Shown here: piece by piece, positions 55,047 through 64,000 of the stretch
How the letters are laid out: every line of letters starts with the position of its first letter
Numbering within the stretch: the first letter of the stretch is position 1
From: CAG-492 sp035388585
GTDB lineage: Bacteria; Bacillota; Clostridia; TANB77; CAG-508
Reading direction: 5' to 3'
DNA length: 64,000 nucleotides
Assembly (NCBI GenBank): GCA_035388585.1
Contig: DAOOQE010000002.1
Coordinates: 26,453-90,452, forward strand
Notes under the pieces: model-generated
What the model was told of the DNA's origin: nothing
The model's input: the letters and a program-made list of their open reading frames with translations, nothing else
The model's database searches: none
Translations under genes and position numbers: made by a program

Positions 55047-58000
55047 TTAATATCCTGCTCTAATTAATTCCTCAAGTTCATCTTCTGTAAATTCTCCATT
55101 AATTATCCTTGTTGCAATATCTGTTTGTCTTATAACTCTATTATTCCATCCTTCATTAAATTCATTACCTGAAGTATTTTCAGCTTTTGAAGCTCTAGCT
55201 CTATTGATAATAGCTTTTACTAATTGCTCATCAGACATAGTAGGATATATAACATTTTCTATTCCAGAATAGTTTCCTGCCCAAATCTTTGCAGAAATAT
55301 AAGTTCCATATACTGCTCCTCGTCTCTCAGTTATCCATTCATATCCTGCTGGAGGCTGCCCATAATCTTCTAACATACATTCAACCTGTAATTTCAGAAA
55401 TGTCTCATTATCCCTGGCATTTATTTCTCTAAATGCTTTTCTGATTTCACTATTTTCACCACTTCCAATATCCGCAATAATTGTTGACGATTGCCAACTT
55501 GCAAAAGTTTCTAAACCACCACATAAAATAGGATCTTTTTCTGCTAATTTTCTACATATATTTGCAACATTATTCATACCGCCACTTGTAGTTGTCCATT
55601 GTATAATTCCAACTGCCACCTCTGTTCCTGAAAGCATTGCAACAGATTCAGTTCCACTTCCTGGTGTATCTAGTGTTCCAGATTCAAATGGAAGGAAATA
55701 TAACAATTCCCAATCTGAAATAGATTTACTACTTTTTGGTAATCCAATATAATCTTCTATATTTCCAATAATTGCCTTATTTTTATCTCTCAATATTAAT
55801 TTTATATTTTGTGTAGTTGTTACCCCAATAATAGTGCCTTTTTCAATTGCATATTTACTAATACCATTTATATCTGGTGTAGATCCAGATGTAAAATTAT
55901 TACGTAATTCGCCATCAACAGTTATTCCACTTATAATTAATGTAAAGCCATCTAAAGGTCTTAAACGCGGATCTTGTTCAACAGAAAATTCTATAGTAAT
56001 TTGATTTTCTTCTACTGCTGTAACATATCCAGCTCCTGGTGTTATAACATCTAAACCTTCTATAAAACCACCATTAGAAACATTTTTCTTAACAATTTTT
56101 GTTATAATATTTGTAGATAATTTTTGAGCTGAGAATCTAGGGTCTAACCAACCAGTCTCTGTAACTCCTCCTCCAGTTGCATCAATAAATTTAACATTAT
56201 CTAAATTCAAACATACATTAAACAAATTAGTATTATAATCATTTATTCTCTTATTTTGAGCAACAATTTCCTTAGAAGCTTCTTCTAGAATATTTGGTTG
56301 TTCAAGTGGCAAAATTTGTAAAACATAAATTGCAACATCAGGTGACTCATAATTTTGCTCTTTTAACTTGTTCCTAATATCTTGTAATAATTTTTTTGTA
56401 TTATTTATTGCATTTGTATCATCTTTTGAATTCGAATTTAAATATAGGCAAATTGCACTAGGTTTTGCATTTATAATTCTTGTAACAATTGAATCTGCAT
56501 CTAAACCAGTATTAGAATATGAAATATTACTTCCTGCACCTTGTAATGTACCCATATCATATATTCCATCAGTATCTGATAAAAATATAAAATTATCTAA
56601 ACTAGACATTTTTTCTATTAATATTGTTTTTTTATCTTTTATATTTGAACTTGATAATAATATTGTTCCGTATTCTAACATATTTTCATCATCTTTTACT
56701 GGTGGCCACTCATCTGGTGTAAATGCTGGTATAAACCAATCTAGTAAACTAGTTTCTACTTGTTCAATTTCTGCTCTAGAATAATAACCCAAATCAATTA
56801 AAAATTCTTTAAATTCTCTATATATGTAATCTGCATCTAGTGAATGCATTCCTTCTAATATTGATAATGCATTTAAAGAAGCTGTATTATTAATAATATT
56901 AACTTTTTTTCTTCTTATATCTGAACCAACAGATTTTAATGCATTATTTATACTTTTTACAGATTCTTTAGTTTGTTCAAAAGTTCCATCAACTGGTGAT
57001 ACATATTTTTTTGGTGCTCTTATAACAAAAGCCTTCAAAATAGTATCTGCACCACTTGCACTTTGTAAAACATTTCCATTTTTCTTATATGTAGTAATAA
57101 TCGGATTTGAACTTGGTGCACTTCCTGTATCGTCTCTCACAACTCCAGTAATTCTTCCATTTTTTGTATATACCTTTATATGTTCACCTTCATTATATGC
57201 TTCTATCAATTTTGCATTTGCTATTTCATCAGCTGTTTCTTTAGATCCATCATATTGATAATAATATCCTTGCGTAAATAATTTTCTAGATGTTTTATAT
57301 CCTTGTCCTAATGTATAATCATTTAATAGGTTTTGTGTTTGAGGGTCAACTGGTACATCTGTTATATCAGATTTTACACCTTTTTGTGTTACAACATCAC
57401 CTTTAATAACATAAGGTTCTCCATCCTGAACAGGATAATTTTCGTCTAGTGTTTTAAATTGATAAAATAATGCAAACTCAGGAACATTTTCACCCGGGTA
57501 TGGTGTTTCAAAAACTGTACCCTTTTTTGTGTATTTATAATTAAAAACCAAATCTTTATACCAATGTTTTATAACACTTTGAATATGTGGTACAAATGTT
57601 TTTATTTCTGGATTTTTTACCAAAAAATCATCATAAATCATATCTAATTGTGTTGAAGTCAGACCTATCTCATTTGCTAATATTTCCTTTAATTTTTTTG
57701 CTGATGCAGCTACACTTTTTTGAACTTCTAAATCTTCTCTAATCTCTTGTAAAAAATTATTTAATCCAGATACCTGTTCTTCTGCCCATTCTTCTTTATA
57801 GTTATTGTATTTTCCTTCTTTTTCATACTGGCTTGCACCTTCTAAATCATTTTGTTGAATATATTCTATAAACTCTAATGGTGCTTCTAATCCATCTACC
57901 CATAAGTTAAAACTATCAACATAGTAACTTCCATTTCCATAATTTAATTGTTCTTGACTAACTGTTTCTCCTAAAATTAAATTTTCAAAATAAATATCTA

Positions 58001-59549
58001 TTCCATTAAAAATAGTATAATACTCTGTTTTTAATCGAGTTTTCCAGCTTTCAGAAAATCTTGGGTAATCTGATGAAGTAGCTTCTTCTTGCAAAATAAT
58101 CTCATCATTTTTTAATGCATTTTCAAATGCTGGTAATGCTCTTAATCTATATGCTACTGTTTGTTGAGATCTTGTTTCTCCAGACTCATAATGATATGTA
58201 TAAATTATATTATCACCATCCCAATAATCAACACTAATAGAATTATTGTATAATCTTGTGTTATTATTATAAGCATAATCAATATCATCTGGAGTACCTA
58301 TATATCTACCAAATACTAAATCTGAAGCATTTGAATCTTTATATATCTGTAGGCTTGTAGTATTAATTAATTCTGCTATTTTTCTATTTGTTTCTGTTTC
58401 TCCTATTGAACTTTGAAAATCTGTTAAAGTAATTTCAAAATTATCAAAAGCATGTTTTATTGAAGCAACACTATATATTCCTTCTTTAAGTCCATTTATT
58501 ATTTGATCTTTATTTTCTATCCCATAATCTCCAGTATCTTTGTTTCTTTTAAAAACAATTGGCATTGGTTCATCATTTATTGTACCTATATTTATATCTG
58601 CTTCCCCATTAGGTCCTACTAATTTTAACCCAACTTCTAATTTAACTTCCTGAGTATTAATATTTACAACTGTTTGTAAGTTTTCATTTGATATGAATTC
58701 ATATACTAAATCTGGCATCATTGTAGATGTATGTAGAGCAAGTAGAAGTTCTAAAGGAGTTCCATATCTTCCTGCCCAGCCATCAATGTTATATTGATAA
58801 ACATCAGTTTTAAAAAATCCATTCATATTTTTAAATGTTAGTGTTAAATTTTCTCTATCTAAATCAACACCATCTACCAAGCTTACTGCCCCATAGATAT
58901 TTAACATTCCTTCTCCCCAATTTGACAATGTTCCAGTTGTTTTTAATATTGCATTTATTGGGTTTACATTTTTACTAACAAATATTCTTTCATTTGCCAA
59001 GTAATATGAAAATAAGTAACTTGGTTGTACTGTTGTATTAAAATCTACATTAATTATTTCTTCTATAAAGCTTGTTATAACTTGTTTCTTAGGGTCATCT
59101 TGTGATTCTGCTTTTCTTACACTTCTAACAAAACCCATTCCTACTACATCATAACCCATATCTTCTAAATAATTTAATAATTCAAGTTTTTTTGCTTGTA
59201 GTTCTTCTTCATTTATATTACTTAAATCTTCTTGTGTCCACCATTGTTTTATACTTATTGATACTTTATCTATAGTAGTAATTATTTTGTCCACAATTGC
59301 TCCAGGCATATTAATGGCAAATGCTATAAATCCTATACACATAATTAATATTATTAAACCTGCTAATATATAATATAAAACTTTTCCAATTCCTTTTGCA
59401 TATTTTCCTTTTTTTTGTGCTTCTTTTGCTTTCTTTATTGCATTTCTGGTTTGTTTTCCAGCTTCATCTTTTGCTCTATCAGCTGTTCTACTTACACCAG
59501 TGGATTGTTGCTGTTCTTGCTGCATATAATCCAAATTATCATCTGCCAT
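55047..59549 (-). CDS. 1500-residue membrane-anchored protein with SGNH-like, M23-like and lysozyme-like regions
   Basis: Likely the wall-facing component of a type IV-like secretion machine. The N-terminus is Gln-rich and basic (VirB-type cytosolic tail), with one helix at about 57-80; the remainder is extracytoplasmic. Residues 100-950 match nothing I know. At about 955-1165 the order of elements (LLSSSNIKDKK, PSAICLYLNSNS, YVLQILPL, WLDPRFSAQ) recalls SGNH hydrolases, but no catalytic Ser or terminal Asp-His is visible. At about 1166-1275 TPGAGYVTAVEENQITIEF and IEKGTIIG resemble an M23 peptidase fold lacking its metal His. From about 1300 VAVGIIQWTTTSGGMNNVANIC resembles the lysozyme superfamily, as expected of a VirB1-like muramidase. 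AAGGTGA precedes the ATG. Confidence 0.72.
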   Translation of the reverse strand: MADDNLDYMQQEQQQSTGVSRTADRAKDEAGKQTRNAIKKAKEAQKKGKYAKGIGKVLYYILAGLIILIMCIGFIAFAINMPGAIVDKIITTIDKVSISIKQWWTQEDLSNINEEELQAKKLELLNYLEDMGYDVVGMGFVRSVRKAESQDDPKKQVITSFIEEIINVDFNTTVQPSYLFSYYLANERIFVSKNVNPINAILKTTGTLSNWGEGMLNIYGAVSLVDGVDLDRENLTLTFKNMNGFFKTDVYQYNIDGWAGRYGTPLELLLALHTSTMMPDLVYEFISNENLQTVVNINTQEVKLEVGLKLVGPNGEADINIGTINDEPMPIVFKRNKDTGDYGIENKDQIINGLKEGIYSVASIKHAFDNFEITLTDFQSSIGETETNRKIAELINTTSLQIYKDSNASDLVFGRYIGTPDDIDYAYNNNTRLYNNSISVDYWDGDNIIYTYHYESGETRSQQTVAYRLRALPAFENALKNDEIILQEEATSSDYPRFSESWKTRLKTEYYTIFNGIDIYFENLILGETVSQEQLNYGNGSYYVDSFNLWVDGLEAPLEFIEYIQQNDLEGASQYEKEGKYNNYKEEWAEEQVSGLNNFLQEIREDLEVQKSVAASAKKLKEILANEIGLTSTQLDMIYDDFLVKNPEIKTFVPHIQSVIKHWYKDLVFNYKYTKKGTVFETPYPGENVPEFALFYQFKTLDENYPVQDGEPYVIKGDVVTQKGVKSDITDVPVDPQTQNLLNDYTLGQGYKTSRKLFTQGYYYQYDGSKETADEIANAKLIEAYNEGEHIKVYTKNGRITGVVRDDTGSAPSSNPIITTYKKNGNVLQSASGADTILKAFVIRAPKKYVSPVDGTFEQTKESVKSINNALKSVGSDIRRKKVNIINNTASLNALSILEGMHSLDADYIYREFKEFLIDLGYYSRAEIEQVETSLLDWFIPAFTPDEWPPVKDDENMLEYGTILLSSSNIKDKKTILIEKMSSLDNFIFLSDTDGIYDMGTLQGAGSNISYSNTGLDADSIVTRIINAKPSAICLYLNSNSKDDTNAINNTKKLLQDIRNKLKEQNYESPDVAIYVLQILPLEQPNILEEASKEIVAQNKRINDYNTNLFNVCLNLDNVKFIDATGGGVTETGWLDPRFSAQKLSTNIITKIVKKNVSNGGFIEGLDVITPGAGYVTAVEENQITIEFSVEQDPRLRPLDGFTLIISGITVDGELRNNFTSGSTPDINGISKYAIEKGTIIGVTTTQNIKLILRDKNKAIIGNIEDYIGLPKSSKSISDWELLYFLPFESGTLDTPGSGTESVAMLSGTEVAVGIIQWTTTSGGMNNVANICRKLAEKDPILCGGLETFASWQSSTIIADIGSGENSEIRKAFREINARDNETFLKLQVECMLEDYGQPPAGYEWITERRGAVYGTYISAKIWAGNYSGIENVIYPTMSDEQLVKAIINRARASKAENTSGNEFNEGWNNRVIRQTDIATRIINGEFTEDELEELIRAGY

Positions 59550-59588
59550 ATTTTCACCTTCTTTTCATTAATTTAAGTACATATATTT

Positions 59589-61622
59589 TTATATAGAATC
59601 CATATTTGTATTATTATTTGATTGACCTGATTGTGCTGTTTGAGATGCTTGTGCTGCAGCTCTTGCTGCTTCTCTTGCTTCTTGCGCTCTTTTTTCAGCT
59701 TCTTGTCTTTCATTACTATTATAAGAATTTGCTTCTCTAGTTGCTTGAGATAATTTTTCGTATCCACCTGTACTTTGATGTCTTGATGTATTAATATAAC
59801 CCATTTGCGTTTTTCTAATAGTATCTAAAACATGTTGTTTTGAAACACTTTCATCATCTCCGCCACCTCTATATTGTTCAGCAAGGCTGTCTAAATATTT
59901 TCTATATTTTAAATCACCAGAATCTAAATTTCCTTTTTCTAAATCTGCATTCATAATTTCATCTGTTCTATTTATTAATTGTTCTGGATCATCTAATCCT
60001 TGTTCTTGTGACCAAGCAATATATTCAGCACCTAAAACTTTTTCATCTTCTTTTGTATCTTTTCTATATTTTGTATTATTTATCATGTTTGAAACACCTT
60101 TAGCTGCACTTCCACCAAGAGCCGCACCTGCCATAAATCCCTTGCCATCTCCTGTTCCAGCACCTAAAATTGCTCCTGCAGCTGCTGCTCCAACTTTTGC
60201 TGAAGCTTTTGCATATTCTTCAGCAGCATTTCCTACAATTCTTCCAAAATTTTTTAATTTAGTTATTTTCTGAGGTGTTATTGAATTATTTGATTGTGCA
60301 CTACCTAATTGGCCTGAAGAACCTGTACCTTGAACATTTCCATAACCACCATTTGTTCCACTTGCCGCACCTGCATTTTGAGAAACTAATGAATTTCCAC
60401 CAGAAACACCTGAATCTTGATAATCTTTTCCAGCTAAATTAGGTGTTTTGTCATTAGTCATTTTACCTTGTGATTTTTTTGGTTCTGAATTTTTTCTTTT
60501 TAACATATTCATTGCTGATAATGCAAAAGCTCCTCCAGCAAAAACATTTCCTAAACTACTTGGTTGAACACCAAATATCTTTTTAACTAAATCTTCTGCT
60601 TTGTACATAAATAACATTGCAACAATTGACATTATTAATGTTGCTACAGACTTGTCTGTAGACATTGCTGTTACAGATGTTAATACTAAAGCCCCATATA
60701 TAATACAATGAAATGGTTGTATTAAAATATTATATGTAAATTCTTTTAACCAGTTATTTAATGCTTGAGATTTTCCATCTCCCATTTTATCTATTGAATA
60801 AGTAATAGTAATTAGAGGAGAAATAATAATTAAAAATGCTGTAATAATAACACGTTTTAAATACATTATTAAAAATAGAAATGTTATCATAATTAGAATT
60901 CCATATAAAATGGTAGTTCCTACACCTTGTGTAAAAGATGGTGACCATGCCTCTGCATATAAATATGTCATAACTTCTCCTAAAGCATCATTTCCACTAC
61001 CAAATGAAAATGCATCTTTAAGAATTTTTACTAATACATTATTTATATCTATAATAATTATCATAATATATTGTAATATATAAACTAATACTAAGCTAAC
61101 TGCCCAATCTTTAAACATTTTTTTGTATTTTGCTTCTTCTGATGCTACTGTAGAAATTGCCATTCTTATTCCTACATAAAGTAGTATTCCTAATAAAACA
61201 ATTACAGATATATTTCTAATTGTTACATACCACAAAGCTACAGAATTTTGCAGGCTTGAGATAAAATTCAATCCAGAATTATTTGTATTAAAGAAATTTA
61301 TTGTTGTTATTGGTAATTCATTAAAAATAATATCTGCTGGAGTTAAATTTACACCTAAACCTTGTCCACCACCAGTCGTTATAACTCCTGATAATATAAA
61401 TTGTATAACAATTAAAATTACTAAAACTACTAATTTAACACCATAAACTAGAATTCCTGCTACACCATCACCTATAGCATCCACGCCTTCTGGGCTTTCC
61501 TCTTCACCTATTTGAAGATCCCATTCTGCTGCATAAGTAGTGGTATTAATAGCAAAAATAGTAATTATAATTAATGTTATTATACAAATTGCATATATAA
61601 TTTTTTTCTGTTTTTTTGTCAT
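59589..61622 (-). CDS. TrbL/VirB6-like polytopic membrane protein (second of two paralogues)
   Basis: A 677-residue protein. A signal peptide (about 8-30, cleavage probably after TTTYA) is followed by about six to seven transmembrane helices up to about 350. Recognisable segments are GVAGILVYGVKLVVLVILIV, WYVTIRNISVIVLLGILLYVGIRMAI, FLFLIMYLKRVIITAFLIIISPLITITYS and NWLKEFTYNILIQPFHCIIYG. This layout is that of TrbL/VirB6 inner-membrane channel proteins. The soluble tail (about 360-677) is Gly/Ser/Gln/Asn-rich, with a small GAAAAGAILGAGTG hydrophobic stretch and an Ala/Glu/Arg coiled-coil-like end. It shares the central helices with the product of the gene just upstream, 15 bp away. AGGAGG precedes the ATG. 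Confidence 0.78.
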   Translation of the reverse strand: MTKKQKKIIYAICIITLIIITIFAINTTTYAAEWDLQIGEEESPEGVDAIGDGVAGILVYGVKLVVLVILIVIQFILSGVITTGGGQGLGVNLTPADIIFNELPITTINFFNTNNSGLNFISSLQNSVALWYVTIRNISVIVLLGILLYVGIRMAISTVASEEAKYKKMFKDWAVSLVLVYILQYIMIIIIDINNVLVKILKDAFSFGSGNDALGEVMTYLYAEAWSPSFTQGVGTTILYGILIMITFLFLIMYLKRVIITAFLIIISPLITITYSIDKMGDGKSQALNNWLKEFTYNILIQPFHCIIYGALVLTSVTAMSTDKSVATLIMSIVAMLFMYKAEDLVKKIFGVQPSSLGNVFAGGAFALSAMNMLKRKNSEPKKSQGKMTNDKTPNLAGKDYQDSGVSGGNSLVSQNAGAASGTNGGYGNVQGTGSSGQLGSAQSNNSITPQKITKLKNFGRIVGNAAEEYAKASAKVGAAAAGAILGAGTGDGKGFMAGAALGGSAAKGVSNMINNTKYRKDTKEDEKVLGAEYIAWSQEQGLDDPEQLINRTDEIMNADLEKGNLDSGDLKYRKYLDSLAEQYRGGGDDESVSKQHVLDTIRKTQMGYINTSRHQSTGGYEKLSQATREANSYNSNERQEAEKRAQEAREAARAAAQASQTAQSGQSNNNTNMDSI

Positions 61623-61636
61623 TTTTATTCCTCCTA

Positions 61637-64000
61637 TTACTTATTTTTTTCTTCGCCTGTAATTTTTTTAATAATCTTATCGGCTTTTTCAACTTTTTTT
61701 CCACTACCTTCATATATGTTTTCGTATTCTCTAATTCTCTCTTGTAATTTTTCTTTTAATTCCTCAACTTTATCATTTTTTGTAGAATCAACTTTTGTAG
61801 ATTTTATACTTCCTTTTTGAGCTAAACCTTTCTTAAATGCTGATTGCATATCAGAGGAAATAATAACATTTTTTCTACTTCTAGACTTGTTAGACTCCAT
61901 TTTTTCCTCTAATGCTGTTCTTATATTATCTAATACATCACTATCAAATTCAAGTTTTTTACCTGCTTCTGATTCTCTTCTTTTAATAATATTCATAATA
62001 TTATCTACATCAAGTTCAGATAAATGTGTTAAAGAATTCCCGCTCATATATTCATCAATTGCGCCTTTAACTGTAGAACTTTTTACTCTTTTTATCATTG
62101 CTTCTTTTGCTGTGCTTCCAAATTCCTTATTAACTTTATCTTTTAATTTATCAGCTGTTATTCCTGAATTTACCTTATGTATTTCATGTTCTATCTCTTT
62201 ATAAATCTCATTAATTTCTTTTTCTGTTTTATCTGCTTTTTTTAATGTTTCTATAAGCCTATGATTTTTCAATCTTGATTCCTCGTATTTGTCAATATCA
62301 AATCCTGCAGTTTTACCTACACCACCTGCACCAAAACTTGCTAAAGTTCCTGCAATAACCGCTGGGCCAGTTGCTAACTTAGTAGCTGTATTTTTTATTT
62401 TATTTCTTCTTGCATATTTTAAGGCAGATTCTATTTGATTATCATTTCCACTATCCACAAATCTTTCATACTGTTTTTGCAATTCCATATTATTAATTGC
62501 AGTTTTATCTGTACCTTGTTTTATTGCACTAACTGCACCAACTGCGGTACTAATACCAGCCATTGGATCAACTATAGTAGTAGGAATAGATAAGGCAATT
62601 TTTGCTGCGCCACCAATACTTGTAGAAGCTGCTTTTAATACTCTTTTATATGTTTTTTGATTAAGCTTCATATTTAATTGAAGTGCTGCTATAGCTGCTT
62701 TATCCATTTTCTTAGAAGATTTTTCACCTTGTAATAAACTTAATGCTGCAATTGTTGAAATCTTATCTCTTGTTATAAAATTTAATAATCTACCTACTTT
62801 ACCTGCATTCTTATAAATAAATCTTTGATTTTGTTTCTTTGTTTCACCTTCTTCTCTTTCATACCAGATATCTCCAGCCTTTTCAGAAAATTTAATTGCT
62901 TCTGTACTAGCCTTATAAACGCCTTTACCTGCTCCTGATAATGCTTTTGCTGTTAATTTTGCACCAAAAGTAATTTTAGCAAATTGTTCTAACAAGCTTT
63001 CAGATTGAACTGTATCACCCACTGATTTAGCTCTATCAAAACTAAATATTTGCATAAATATTTTGTCTGAATTAAGCATAAAATTTAAAATAATTAATGC
63101 AATTACAAAACCTGCCAATGAATCAAATGCCATACTTATTGCTATTTGCATTAAGCATACATATAAAAGTGCATGAACAGATTGAAGCAAAACATTCATA
63201 GCAAATTCAAACATCCAATTAGCTATAGTTTTAGTTTTTCTTCCTGTTGCTCTTTCGAAAGCATATTTCAAACCAATTACAGGTCCAAGTAATCCAAGTA
63301 TTGTAACTGTTAAATATCTTTTAAAATACATTACAGAAAATCTAATTAGCATAAAAACTAAAAACATATAAATAATAGTACTTCCAAAACCTTCTGTAAA
63401 TTTTGGCGCGTATGATTTTGTTCTTATTGTTTCATACAAAGAAAATTCTCCACCATTCATTTGTAATGCTGTTTTTTCAAATATAGTAACAAAATATTCA
63501 TTAATTTCAAAAATTACATACATAAACAAATGAATTGCTAGTACAGATAAAAATGCTACTAACCATCCAACTAGCGCAGATTTATATTGTGCTTTTTTAT
63601 CTCCAATAGTAGTTAAAGCTATTCTTATACCCATATATATTAATAATAATAATAATGAAACAATACTTATTGTTCTAATAATAGAATACCATTGTGCTAT
63701 ATTTGTTCTTAACATATATACAATACTATCTTCTGCTATTTCGCTTCCACCTGCTTGTTCAACTCCGAAAAAGTTAACATCTAAAATTGGAATTTTATTA
63801 AATAAGATTTCTTCTATAGAAACTCTTGAATCCAAATTGTTTGCTTTTCCTGTTAATGAATTTACATATGAACCATTAACATCTTCACTTAATCCTAGTA
63901 ATGAATCATGTACTAAATTTTCAACTAAATTTGTCCAACCAATAAGCACAGCTCTTACAGCATAAGTTATTATTCCTACTAAATAATCTAATATATTTCC
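61637..64000 (-). CDS. TrbL/VirB6-like polytopic membrane protein (first paralogue), 5' end outside window
   Basis: The frame has no stop from 61637 to the right edge, so the real start is beyond the window; the GTG at 63947-63949 lies inside a hydrophobic helix (GIITYAVRAVLIGWTNL) and is not the start. The visible 787 codons hold about six helices in the first 320 residues, with WYSIIRTISIVSLLLLLIYMGIRIAL, MLIRFSVMYFKRYLTVTILGLLGPVIGLKYAF and NWMFEFAMNVLLQSVHALLYV, each matching its downstream paralogue. The tail of about 450 residues is basic and mostly helical (KRRESEAGKKLEFDSDVLDNIRTALEEKM, EKLQERIREYENIYEGSGKK). Likely a channel subunit of a type IV secretion-like complex; both paralogues could assemble together. 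Confidence 0.78.
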   Translation of the reverse strand, partial: GNILDYLVGIITYAVRAVLIGWTNLVENLVHDSLLGLSEDVNGSYVNSLTGKANNLDSRVSIEEILFNKIPILDVNFFGVEQAGGSEIAEDSIVYMLRTNIAQWYSIIRTISIVSLLLLLIYMGIRIALTTIGDKKAQYKSALVGWLVAFLSVLAIHLFMYVIFEINEYFVTIFEKTALQMNGGEFSLYETIRTKSYAPKFTEGFGSTIIYMFLVFMLIRFSVMYFKRYLTVTILGLLGPVIGLKYAFERATGRKTKTIANWMFEFAMNVLLQSVHALLYVCLMQIAISMAFDSLAGFVIALIILNFMLNSDKIFMQIFSFDRAKSVGDTVQSESLLEQFAKITFGAKLTAKALSGAGKGVYKASTEAIKFSEKAGDIWYEREEGETKKQNQRFIYKNAGKVGRLLNFITRDKISTIAALSLLQGEKSSKKMDKAAIAALQLNMKLNQKTYKRVLKAASTSIGGAAKIALSIPTTIVDPMAGISTAVGAVSAIKQGTDKTAINNMELQKQYERFVDSGNDNQIESALKYARRNKIKNTATKLATGPAVIAGTLASFGAGGVGKTAGFDIDKYEESRLKNHRLIETLKKADKTEKEINEIYKEIEHEIHKVNSGITADKLKDKVNKEFGSTAKEAMIKRVKSSTVKGAIDEYMSGNSLTHLSELDVDNIMNIIKRRESEAGKKLEFDSDVLDNIRTALEEKMESNKSRSRKNVIISSDMQSAFKKGLAQKGSIKSTKVDSTKNDKVEELKEKLQERIREYENIYEGSGKKVEKADKIIKKITGEEKNK

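Noticed and set aside
56368..56784. 138-codon plus-strand frame inside the 1500-residue gene
   Set aside because: It is antisense to a gene with clear domains, has no ribosome site and shows a Ser/Ile/Phe composition typical of a shadow frame.
1..64000. tRNA or rRNA genes
   Set aside because: Scanning the gaps found no tRNA-like GTTCRANNC stem-loops or rRNA-like GC-rich stretches other than the two elements near 32.7-33.1 kb, which fit neither class.

Overview
The window is strongly AT-rich chromosomal DNA from a low-GC Gram-positive bacterium. The housekeeping genes (rpoB-rpoC, ftsH-tilS, dnaB-rplI-gdpP, ddl-murF), a PASTA-domain penicillin-binding protein, a 3D/G5-type wall protein and a dockerin fit an uncultured gut member of the class Clostridia. 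That placement is inference from gene content and codon usage; there is no rRNA gene here. Nearly every gene is on the minus strand; the exceptions are the penicillin-binding protein near 1-3 kb and the COG2426 membrane protein near 25.6 kb.

Layout. 0-9 kb: truncated comM-like ATPase gene, PASTA transpeptidase, ftsH, tilS (no hpt between them), dnaB and rplI. 9-11.2 kb: four small membrane-protein genes lying between rplI and gdpP, each transcription unit with a clear sigma-A promoter. 11.4-17.6 kb: gdpP, ddl, a murF with a membrane-domain N-terminus, and an alpha/beta hydrolase. 17.8-25.3 kb: rpoC and rpoB, with a consensus promoter, a leader of about 185 nt and a strong terminator. 25.6-34 kb: COG2426 protein, AI-2E-family permease, 3D-domain wall protein, a repeat-rich unknown, TatD, AcpS and a WG-repeat membrane protein. 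The acpS-WG interval holds two copies of a GC-rich, highly structured 123-bp element unlike anything else in the window.

34-64 kb is the accessory-looking part. A 6084-residue protein (18.3 kb gene) reads as a membrane-anchored surface giant: three tandem modules of about 868 residues (Gly-rich plus Ig-like plus RCC1 propeller), three further RCC1 propellers (37 recognisable RCC1 blades in total), about 20 cadherin-like beta-sandwich repeats, a small carboxypeptidase-regulatory-like domain and a C-terminal dockerin. Upstream, in the same orientation, is a compact gene set resembling the membrane part of a type IV secretion system: two paralogous TrbL/VirB6-like polytopic proteins (the first running off the window), a 1500-residue single-pass protein with SGNH-like, M23-like and lysozyme-like C-terminal regions, and three small single-pass proteins, two with NTF2-like segments as in VirB8/TcpC. 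No relaxase, coupling ATPase or integrase is visible inside the window.

A recurring background feature is short tandem duplication (units of about 31-40 bp, 2-7 copies) in many intergenic gaps and inside two genes. Another is frequent TTG initiation: PBP, FtsH, TilS, RpoB and one small T4SS-cluster protein.
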